DNA of 38,546 bases from Apostichopus parvimensis. Taxonomy: Eukaryota; Echinodermata; Holothuroidea; Aspidochirotida; Stichopodidae. The stretch spans positions 42,274 through 80,819 of the forward strand of contig KN887960.1 of the NCBI GenBank assembly GCA_000934455.1, in the 5' to 3' direction. The stretch's first letter is position 1. Every line of letters begins with the position of its first letter. Below, piece after piece: positions 12,301 through 24,000 of this stretch. The position numbers and the translations under genes were made by a program. The notes below the pieces were generated by a model. The model was not told the DNA's origin, made no database searches, and saw nothing but the letters and a program-made list of their open reading frames with translations.

Positions 12301-15004
12301 TCGAACAAAATAGGAAAATCCCTATTTTTTAAAATCAAAATCTGCCCCCCAAAAGTGATAGTAGCTTGTTGGTAACGCCCTCCATTCATATTAGAAACAA
12401 GGTAGGAAAATAAATCACATTTTTGTACGTTCAGTAATGAGGGGATGATACTACTGTATGCTCACCCTTCGCATCGCTAATTTGTTAGCACGTTTTCTTA
12501 TTAGTAGAGACAGAATATATGCATTCTGTTCTGTGTGTAATAGAGTAACGATTACGTATATTTTTGTATACTTCGTACACTAGAGACCCTTTTTTTGCTT
12601 TCCACATTTGCTTTCTACTTGATCGGAAATGATTACGGAAATCATTTGTCACTACCAGAGCAGCCCAACATGATTAACCATGAACAGTGTCATACACCAC
12701 ATGAAATTTTGTTAACTCTACACTACAGTTCTGTCCAAGATTTTCGCAAAGTCGATCTCCCAAAGACTAGTCATTAAGAGTAACATGTAAGCCTGCATAG
12801 CCTAATGCTACGGTACTCACCTACTGTACAGTACTAGGCTAAATCTGTACCGTAGTATTTACTTCAGTACGACTCTCGCGCAAGGCACGCCACTTTAAAA
12901 CTCCAAGTGTTGGAAAATCGCAGTGCGTACATACCTACCATAATAGTCCCTGGGCATATATTTACTAACTTTAGTGCACACGATGTGTGCAATGTACCAT
13001 GTCAGTTAACCCCAGAAGTATTTTGGTGTGCTTTCATTGGACGAACAAAAAATCCTTCGGACAACCTCTAGAATATGAAGGCAAGATTGTGCGAAGGACA
13101 ACCTTAACATTTTCTTAAAATTGAGTCCTGAGGTGTAATAACTGTATGCAATACAGAGAGAAATTGGACCTTAGAATCATTTCAGCATTTATCAAAGTCT
13201 GGTGATCTCGTTGTCTTCCTTCCGTCAGGTCAAGAGGTGATCATCACCCCGCAAGCTGTGGTCTCGACGGTCCAGCAACAACAGCCGATCCAAGCACAAC
13301 ATGTCCAGGCCCACCAGGTGCAACAACAGACACTTCTCCCTGCTGCGGTCCAAGGCATCACTTCGTTACCCCAGGGGCAACTGTCGGGTGTCTCTGTTGC
13401 ACCTTCGGTCACCACTAGCCAGGTCTCGGCAGTATCACAGGCCCAGGTCCAACTTGCTGCCGCAGTGGCCCAGGTTCAAGCGGCCCAACAACAGCTGCAG
13501 CAACAGCAAGCCCCTCAGTTCTTAGTTAATGTACGTACATGTATGCTATACGTACTGGACATTGCATGGAATTAGCTTAATATTAGTGCATTTGACGTGT
13601 CTGGTGATGATCAGTGACAATTCGTAGTACAGTAGCATTAATGATCCTGTTTCATAATTTATGCAAGTTTGTTAGATTTTCTTAAATAATTAAATGCAAT
13701 TAACTAAAGCGTCAATTCTGATAATATCTTGGAAGTAAAGACCAAAAAAAAATTTAAATGTAATTGATTTTATTTCTTTTGTCATTTGTAAGAACTTCAT
13801 TGTCAACAATCTTATTTATTCCGAAAACTCCTCTCTCTAAAATTGGAAATTGATGGCAGGGAATAATTTACCCGGTATTGCATCGCAAAATGCTTTGCAA
13901 ATTTGGCAAACTGCTATACAAGTGCAAAGATGTATTGCAGTTTATTTTGTATGTTTTTACACAGCAACCATAATATTTTACAGAGACCAAATTCAGAGCC
14001 CTCAAAATTGCAATGTACACAAAATATGAACATGAAGTTATTCCTTGCTATGGAACAGTAAAACGCAAGAATTTTATATTTAAACTCATTTTGTGCTGTT
14101 ACCTTTTTGTGTTACAGAGGACTGGTGCAGCCCCTCTGATCCTTCAGGGGGGTCAGGTGGTCCAGGCCCCCATCACCATTCAGAACCTACAGAATCTGCA
14201 AGCAGCCCAGCAAATGGCGGCGGCCGCTACAGCAGTGCAGGTAAGGTGCACGGTAATCTGGCCACGGTAATCTGGCCACGGTAATCTGGCCACGGTAATC
14301 TGGCCAGGGAGGTTAAAGTATCCTCTGACGGAGATAATACAGCAAAAAAGAAAAGCTGAGCTGATATCTTAGTTGGTTCTTCATATTGCGGGTTTGGTTT
14401 AAATGTTGATCAATCAATCAATCAGACACATATATATAGTGCCAATATCAACAAAGGTTGTTCAAAAGGCGCTGTGAGACAGTTACATGACATTTACTAT
14501 CGTACGCTTGCTCAAACAGGTAATGTTTTATCAGTTTCTTGAAAATACCAATAGTCTGAGCGTTTATTGACACTGTTTAGAAGACTGTCCCACTCTTTGC
14601 GACCGAAACAAGAAAAAAGACCGTCATTAAACGTTACACTGTGAGTTTTGGGTACAATGAAATTCAAAGGCTTATTGTGTGTGTCTGCGATCAAGGCTAA
14701 TCCCCTTCAGTCTCGTTAAGGGACCTATGTAGAGCTCTACAGTATATCCTTTCTGCTGCTGCTGCTGCTGCTGCATGTTCGACTCAAAACATGCAAAGAG
14801 ATGACAAACAAGATAGAGGTCTGGAATACTACTGAGACTGTTTTTAACTACAAGATAACAAGTGAGGGTGCATACAACTATACACAATACTGCACTGCTG
14901 CTAATTAGTGAATTCTTGACCATTTGATCCCAAACCCCCAAATTTTGTGTCCCACAAATTTCTGTGTGCCACAAAAATGCATGTTTGATATTTTTAAGTG
15001 TCAC

Positions 15005-15038
<34 letters not shown>

Positions 15039-18000
15039 ACTTTTTACCATTGATGGTGTGACTTTAGCGGATTAGACTTACAGATTACCTTGTCATGTAT
15101 GCAGTCTTTCCTTCTATGGCTGGATGTCAAATAAGTAAAAATTTAAAACCAGAAATAGATTAGCAAATTCAAGAAGGATACATATTGGTTTAGAGGTAAT
15201 ATTTAACTGTAGAGAAGCACTGCCAAACCTTGCTAGATATATATGCAAATATGGGCCATCATGCTACAGTATAATGTGTGTACAGACATTCTTGAAGTGC
15301 TGTGAGGATTCGACTCTTTAATGATATAGTTTGTAACTTTGAGTGGCTTACCTTCTGAAGTACTACTGTCCTGGGTTAGAGACACAGGCTAAGCGATACT
15401 TTAATCTCTCGTTGTATTTATGTACCAGCAAGTTTCCCTCAGGGAGGCTTGCTGCAGCTTATAAGGAATCTGCATTTTGAATATTTAGATCTAGCTCTTG
15501 GAATAAGAGAAAGGCGAAAGCTTGATTGCAATTATCATCTCGAGAAGTTCACACTACCTTTATCAGAACTGGAGAGTAAGGCTGTCATTTTGTTTCTTAA
15601 AAACTAAACAGAAAAGTCTGGTATTCCGCAACCTAGTGCTGTTACAACAACCTTTTCTATCTTTCTATAATTACTCTTGAAAAAGGTTTTACCTATTTAT
15701 TTTATTGAATAAAAAAAAATTGCTTTTTTGAATTATTGAATAAAAAAATTTAAAATATTAAATAAAAAAATATTATTGCATAAAAAAAAATTGCTATTTT
15801 GTTCCTTTCTGTTTTAAGTCCCAGCCTCAGCAAGCTCTGCAAGCATCTAACCAAATCAGGACCACCATCAGCCAACCGTCGATGGGTTCGTACGCAACCA
15901 GTCTAGCTCAAAACCCAAACAATGCCGTCACCTTGTCATCTGGCCTTAACGCCCAACAACTGCAATTACTTCAACAGCAGCTGCAAGGCATACAGGTGGT
16001 CAGTGTAAGTAAGATAACCTCTATCAAGAAATTCCCTATAGGACAGGCTCAGTGAATTTTTGATCGGCAAATTTAACAAAATCGTTTACCCCTGTTTTTT
16101 TTGGCATCCCAGAATGCTCAGAAAAGTGTTTAAAGTTGTGGATATGATTTTAGGAACAGAAAAATAGAGGTAAGCAAAGTGTGAATGTGATTATATAGCA
16201 AGTCGGAATGTCAACCAAATCCTGGTGAGACCATCTGAAACTAAAGAGCATTTTGTGTTGTAGGATTTATTATTTTTTTTTAGTTTTTTTTATCGTTATT
16301 TTTTTTTTTGTGTAAAAGTAAGTTGGCCTAAGTTTTCGATCCTAGCAGGATTTTCTTCAAAGGCTAAATGACAAGTAACAGTAACAGAAGCGACAAAAAC
16401 ACGCACAGAATACAGACACGTTAATGAGCATGGTGAACACATCTCCTACCTCTCCTCTTCCCCTGTTGGTTTCTTTCTTTCTAATCCCCATACTCTCCTC
16501 TTCCCCTGTTGGTTTCTTTCTTTCTTCTCTCCATCCCTTGTCTACTAATCCCCATACATATATCTCCTTGTGTTCACCATGCTCATTAACCTGTCTGTAT
16601 TCTGTGTGTGTTTTTGTCCCTTCTGTTACTGTTACTTGTCATTTAGCCTCTGTAGAAGATCCTGCTAGGATCGAACCGTCAGGCCAACTTACTTTTACAC
16701 ATTCTCTTACACAGGCTCTCTAGTGGATAATCAGTTTGCTAACGGTTTTATTTTGTTATTTTTTGGGGTCTTTTAAGTGACTTGTTCCATCTTCTCCTGA
16801 AGGTATCTATAAATATAAATAGGATAAATGTATGTATTGTCATACATGTCTGTTTGTTTTAAGTAAGAAGGGTTTGAGTTCTGTCAAAGTCAAATCCAAA
16901 TGACAATATTAGTAAATCATGGTCAGTCACAAGACATGTATACATATATATATATGTAATGTACCTGCAAGCTGTACAGAGTTACCAGACATGTGCATGG
17001 TACATGGTGAAACAATTGCCTCACATAATTTACCCCCATCTTCAGGGAATCAGGAATGGAAGTCAAGGCAGGCTAATAATGATTGCATCTTGTGATTTCA
17101 TGAACCTCCAGTAGAGCACAAGTTTAGGTGATGATCGGTTGTTTTTATGATCTGTCAGAGTTACATGTTTGTAACAGTGAATATATCATGTGTTTAGATC
17201 TAGAGGAGAAAATTGCATTAAGGGAGTGGTAATGAGCTGTCAATGTTTGCATGTATGTAACAGCCAGTTATTTAGCGCCACACAACATTAAAAACACCAT
17301 AATATAGAACAGTAAGTTGCTATATGGGGATGTTATGTTTGCATGTATGTAACAGCCAGTTATTCAGCGCCACACAACATTAAAAATACGTTAAAATTAG
17401 AACAGTAAGTTGCTATAATGGGGGTTGTAATTATCAATGTTTGCATGTATGTAACAGCCAGTTATTCAAGGACACACAACGTTAAAAACACCTTAATGTT
17501 AGAACAGTAAGTTGCTATAATGGGGGATGTTATTGTCAATGTTTGCATGTTTGTAACAGCCAGTTATTCAAGGCCACACAATATTAAAAGCACCTTAATG
17601 TTAGAACAGTAAGTTGCTATAATGAGGGATGTTATTGTCAATGTTTGCATGTATGTAACAGCCAGTTATTCAGTGCCACACAACATTAAAAACACTTTAA
17701 TGTTAGAACAGTAAGTTGCTATGATAGGGGTTGTTATTGTCAATGTTTGCATGTTTGTAACAGCCGTTTATGGACAGTAACAAGCCGTGGACTCCTTCAG
17801 GGAAACAGGACAGTCCAATGCCAGAAAGTCCAATGAACCAATACAAACAGGTTAATATCCATGGATGTCCATGTTTTGTTTAATAAATATGTTTGTGGTT
17901 TTTTGTGTTCTATTAAAAATTGACGTGTTTTGTTAATTGTTACTAATTATCCGTGCAATTCACTGTCATCTCTTTTGTTTTCGTTATGACTGAAATGAGA

Positions 18001-21000
18001 TACGTGTCTTCTCATTTACATTTTATGTGATATGGTGAAAAACAACATTTATGATGAAACAGTTTATCCGCTCGGCACCCACTGTTGCTTCAGTGGACAC
18101 ATTTCATCACACTGTTAACTACATTACTCTCTGATGCCAGAATAAACCAACCATGTCATGCAAAGATGGATGGTGTACCTGTAGAATGTCTGTCATGTAC
18201 ACAGTATGCCCAGTTCTGCCCCAACCCCACCACACCCCAACCCCACCCCAACTACCCCACCAAACTGCATTGGGAATATATCAGGATCTGAGACCCACCT
18301 GGATTGGTATAACCTGCAGAGAGGTTTTAAGATGATGTGTGTGTGTTTGATTCTGTTCTTTGGATGGTTTAGTTAAGAGTCTAAGATTGGGTGTAAGGGG
18401 GTAGAGGTGGGATGGGGGTGTGGATGTGCATTGGGTGGGGGTGTTAGGTGGGGATGTTGGGATTAATGTGTTTGAATTCGTTTGGTGAACTTCATCTACA
18501 CTCTTGATGTATAATCTTGACATTTTTTGTATATTGTGTTAGGTTTATTAACCTTGTCCATTTTGCCTGTTACCTGATTTGTTAACGACTCTGAATTTAT
18601 TGTGGTACGGCCGTTCAAAGCTGTACAATGTGATATATGGTCTACGCCGTGACTAACCAGTTGGATATCCCAGACTCATGGATTTCATGAAAATCAGCCT
18701 TTACGTAGTACATCAGTACTCTTGTCAGGAAAACCCTGATAGAAATGAAACGATATTCAAAATGGCAGAATGTTACTTTGTTGTTCCTTTGTAGAAAACA
18801 ATTTTCATTTGACATTTCATTTGTTTTTCGGTACTTACCCTATTTTCCTGTAATATCGTAACTAATCAGTGAAATATGTCTTTTTTTACAATCACATACT
18901 ATAGTCCAGATTATCCACCAATCCCTTATAATTAATCAATTAATTAATCAATAATTAATAATAATAATTAATAGTTTATCCCTCGATTGTTCGCAATGAT
19001 CCAAAATGATACTCACAGCTTGAATCCATATTTAATATTTAAACTATTTAAAAAAAATAAGTCAACGCAAAAGACCAGAAGTTAGTTTATGTTGTACCTA
19101 GTGATGTGTTTATTGGTTACAGAACACCCTTTAGGGCTTTAAAGGTTAAACACTTTGATGGTGGTATTACTCATGTACACCTTACAGCACCATTTAATTA
19201 CCATATTGTCTTCTGTCTGGATTTGTTGCAGATCAGTGCAGGGTCGTTGTAGTTGGTGTTAAGATTCACCATACACCACCATTTAGTATAATATGTCTTA
19301 ATAAGTTGCAAATCTAACTGAAAAGATTTATCGTACCAGAGTAGTGTCGAAATATTGTCTGCTGTCTTCATTGGTTGTATAGAAACCTAACATAGCTTGG
19401 TGTTACTAGGATACATCATTCAATTTATGATAATATTGCAGGGCATAATTTATCCGGTATCGCATCGCAAAATGCTTTGCAAAGAATTGTCAAATTGCTA
19501 TACCATTCCAAAGATTTATATAGCAGTTCTTTACACAGGAACACATAGTATTTTTGTAAGAGACCAAATTCAGAGCCTTCAAATCTGCTACACCAAATAA
19601 CAACACTAAATTAATCCCCGCAATTTCTACTGTTCTTTTTGGTTGTTTATTGACATATGACAGGTCGAAGATAGGTCGTACAATGTCGGTTATTTTTTTA
19701 TAATATCGTCTGGTATCATTCATTGGTTGCAGGTCAGTCCCCATAAGGGTGTTGGTTTTGATACATAGGTAGAGCCGAACAACGCCACTTACAACGCCAC
19801 TAACAACGCCTCTAACAATGTCTGTTGTTTTTATTGTTTACAGATCAACCCTCAACAAGTTGGTGTCGGAGGTACACAGATACAACAAATATCATTACAG
19901 GATTTACAACAACTACAGCAGTTACAGCAACAGAACCCTAGCCTACAGCAGTATGTACTCCTACAGGCTGGTCAGGTCAGTTTGAAAAACCTTAAACCAA
20001 CAGTCAGGGTTTTGTTTATTTAATAGTTATATGTTAATGAGTACAGAACCCTAGCCTACAGCAGTATTTACTCCTGCAGGCTGGTCAGGTCAGTTTGAAA
20101 ACCAACAGTCTTAATAAAATTGACTTAAATTTTAACAGTTTTGTCAATTATTCTGTTGGTCTGCAGTTACATATTGAACATGATTTTCATAATTAAGTGA
20201 TCCTGTGGTTAATTTGACATACTCTGCAACATCCCAATTGTTGGAAGGTGAGGTATTGGGGAAGAGGGAAGTTTGGGGAGGGGGTTGATACCAGAAATGT
20301 AGTTGTCGCTAAGAAATGAACATCTGGTTATTCCTACTGTACAGTATCGAGGGATGGGGCTGGTGGGGATCAATCAGATTTCCCAGTTTTAATTCTATGT
20401 TGAATTACATTATGTAATTTATTAAAATAAAAATGTTTAATTTACATTTATTGCAGATGGGTAATAACGTCATCCTGCAACAGAAGCCCTCGGTGGTCCA
20501 GTCAGCAAACCTCCTTCAGCAGGTAAGGGCCCTCCTTTGATCTAAAGCCTGGCTCATCTATAGCCTAGCTTGGTGCATCTATAGCCTAGCTTGGTACATC
20601 TATAGCCTAGTTTGGTGCATCTATAGCCTAGCTTGGTGCATCTAAAGCCTAGCTTGGTGCATCTATAGCCTAGCTTGGTGCATCTATAGCCTAGCCTGGT
20701 GCATCTATAGCCTAGTTGTGGGAGTGCTTGGACACTGTTTTACTTTGTCAGGCCTCCATAACTTCCTTGTAACTAATTATGCACTGCAATCATTGATTTT
20801 CAGTTCATTTCCATAGATTTTGAGGAGATTTTTAAAAGAAGCCAAATTTAACAGATATTGGGCAATTCCAAAATCAAAAGAATAAAAACAGAGTTTTTTA
20901 TACAGTGTAGCCTTCGATACTATCTTCAAGTTTCATAGTATTTGAGATATAGGACGTAGGAACCGATTTGTTTCGATCGTATTCGGCCATTGAGCAATAA

Positions 21001-24000
21001 TCTAACTAGTGTCACACATGAAATGATATGCCCAAAAAACCTGCATTTGTTTAACCGTAACCACATCCAAATACAACAAATAGAACTTCAAAGTTTTACA
21101 TATTTTTCATTGGAACTGAACATGCGATCAAGGTGGGGTGGTTAAAAAACGATTTGTTGCTATGTAGTCATGCTTGTATTACATATGTTCTTGAATTCGC
21201 AATATGCCTAAATCTTAAAGAGTGGAGAGGTACATTTAACAACTCATGGCTTTAATCCTCTGTGTCTCTTTGTTACAGGTTCAGGGCCAGTTGAATCTCT
21301 CCCAAGGTCAGGTGATAGTTGGAGCTGCTACCCAACAGCTACAGCAAGCCAGCAACGCTGTAGCACAAGGTGTAGCAGCCGGGCAGGTACGTAAAACTCG
21401 CTTCCGATTGTCAGGTTCCCCTTACTCAAGTTTATTTCTTTCCATAGCTGTCTTTATCCATACATTGGAAGATACAAGTTATTCACCTAAATATAATGAT
21501 TTGAGCAGCATTTATACTTCAATTGACACTTTATCAAGTCTTTTGACCGGGAACTAGTTCCTTTTGAACATTTTGACTCGTGTAGGCTGCTCTGAACAAG
21601 TCTTTATCTTGCAAATAATCTGAAATTATTCGATGGACCCAAAAAGGTTAACAAACCTCACATCCAACGAATGTTGGTGATAACTGATTACCCTAGTTAC
21701 AGAAGATTGAGTGGATCCAATGGAAAGTATGTTAGTCTTGTGATATTTTAACCACTTTTCTCTAGGAATTTACCCACAAGAAACATATATGTTTATCTTG
21801 TTGATGTACTAGGATTATTAATTCTTTTTTGTTTTTGTTTTTGTTTCCAGCAGACCCTTCAAGCAGGGAATGCCTCTACCATACAGGTACAACATGTCCC
21901 TAAAATTCAGACAGTTACCCCTGGTACCACCCACGTCATCCCCCAGTCAACCCCAGAGGAGCAGATGGATCTGGAAGAGTTAGAACAGTTTGCTAAGACC
22001 TTTAAGCAAAGAAGAATCAAACTGGGCTTTACTCAGGTAGGTTCACTCTGTATCTTAAATTATTAAGGCCACGGATGTCTCAAAGCCACTCATATTAGGT
22101 CAATTTCCCAAAATCAGAGTCCCCCAAATGTAAAAATTATAATTCCATATATATAATTCAAACCCCTCCTTTAACTGAGTAAATGTTTATTGGAAAAACT
22201 TGGAAAAATTGTCATAACCGGGGGACCGGAAGTGCTAAATCCACGCCCTCTTTTCACCCTCTCCCCCTCTTAATAGAAATGATACCATTAATAATTACTG
22301 TATTTGATAGTACAACAATTGATAATGGGCCTCACCACCTCCTGCTCACTTTGCTCTCCACATTCCCTACCCCAACCCCTTAAACCTTTTGATTTATTGG
22401 TTTAATTAAAACATTGTGTTTTGTTTTTCTTAACTCATAGTTTTAAAATTAGCATTCAGAGATATTAATCCTCTTTCTCTACACATGCAGGCTGGATCAC
22501 ACATGGTCTTATCCATTGTAAAAGTACCCCCTCTTTCCCCTCTCCCCATGGGTACAGAGTTTTTCAATTTGACATTAAACAACTATATGTATCACACTTA
22601 TCAAATGTATCATATCTTAATTATGTCAACATTTTACCGCTATTGATTAACAGTAAATTTTCATAAATGGAAAGGTTTCATTTTGGGAATTACTAATCCC
22701 CTCCATTATCCGTCTTTTCATTCTAGGGAGACGTCGGCCTGGCGATGGGTAAACTCTACGGAAACGATTTCAGCCAGACGACCATATCCAGATTTGAAGC
22801 TCTAAATCTCAGCTTCAAGAACATGTGCAAGCTGAAACCGCTCCTGCAGAAGTGGCTGGATGATGCGGACATCACCATGGCCAACCCGGAGTTGCTGGGA
22901 CCCCAGGCCACCGCTGATAGCATCGCACGGCGGAGGAAGAAACGCACCAGTATTGAGACCAACATCAGGGTGGCCCTAGAGAAGAGTTTCCTTCATAATT
23001 CAAAGCCCAGTTCGGAGGAGATTGCTCTCCTGGCCGAGCAGCTCGGTATGGAGAAGGAGGTGATAAGGGTGTGGTTCTGCAACCGTAGACAGAAGGAGAA
23101 GCGTATCAACCCCCCCTCCATGATGCTACCCGGCGGCATACCCATCCTGGGCCCGCTCTCGCCGGGTCTACCGTACAGTACCTCTCATACCTCGTCACCC
23201 TCCACCCACTTGACCTCCGTGTCCCTGTCTAATAACTCCCTCGGTGGCGCTCTTCCAACGAACATTTCGAGTATCACTGGGACCGGTAACACCCAGACCA
23301 TCATCACCACACCGACCAAACAGATTCAGCAACCCAACATCCTCAGAACACCCACGAGTATTCAGAAAATAGGCGGCCCACACAGTATAACCGTGTCACC
23401 GGCGTTAGCGGCTACCCTGTCTCCCAGCCTGATCAATGCCGTCACCGGCGGCGCTAAACCCCAAACAATTACCATAAACGCTGCCAAAGTGCCATCCAAG
23501 ATCCAGCAACCGCAGGCTTACACCATCACTACCTCCGTTGGCGGCACCACCGTCACCGTGGTGACCACCAAGTCGGTGGCTAACACCACCGGCTCCGGTT
23601 GTGTGGTGACCCCCGTGGCTCTGACCGCCATCAATGAGGCGGTGGAGTCTTTATCCAGACCGGGATTAGTCACCAACGTGGTTCAGGGTGCCAAGATGAG
23701 CAACGGCCTACAGGGTACGTTTACTATCGGGTCCCCTGCCATGATCAGCGAGTCAGGAGATGGCACCTCGGACAACCCTGGTGAGGTAACAGATGGTGAG
23801 GTAACAGATGTCGGCCAGGGAGTAGCCATCCACGCAGGCGGCCAAATCCAGATTTCGGTAAGTTTTACCTGGCTAAATCCAACCCTTCATCGTTCAACAT
23901 TAAGATTAAAAAAAAATTAAATAGGGTTAGAAATTATTAATATTATTATGATTAAAAATATTTCTTATGGCAAATAATTTATAAAGGGAACCATGTAGGC

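Larger units (their letters stand above)
9630..13228 (+). other. POU2F intron 2
   Basis: 3.6 kb. It holds a SINE-like element (9835-10055), an AT-rich degenerate repeat block (11480-11945), a perfect 11-bp-stem hairpin (12124-12153) and a hAT-like MITE (12189-13130). No convincing further exon with phase 1-1 was found. Confidence 0.55.
14241..15818 (+). other. POU2F intron 4
   Basis: 1.6 kb with several repeats: 4 x 14 bp (14251-14306), a likely degraded dispersed element (about 14405-14740), CTG run (14753-14774), CTGT run (15005-15038), an octamer ATGCAAAT at 15243-15250, and A/T-rich low complexity at 15705-15795. No exon seen. Confidence 0.6.
16005..19843 (+). other. POU2F intron 5 (contains candidate cassette exon)
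   Basis: 3.8 kb. Holds the large fold-back element (16309-16767), the 102-bp repeat array with the candidate cassette exon (17239-17850), complementary C-rich and G-rich patches (18215-18470), an AATTAATCA-rich stretch (18928-18975), and dispersed repeat copy 2 (19437-19598). Short repeats of AACGCCACTAAC type lie at 19781-19815. Confidence 0.6.

Noticed and set aside
16424..16723. 99-codon Ser/Leu/Pro-rich ORF
   Set aside because: Lies wholly within the fold-back element; composition follows the CT-rich repeat.
17239..17766. CRISPR-like array
   Set aside because: Units are nearly identical over their whole length with no unique spacers, and the context is an animal intron.
18085..18523. 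Several 60-80-codon ORFs
   Set aside because: Low-complexity Pro/Thr ORFs over the C-rich and G-rich patches; no splice or domain support.
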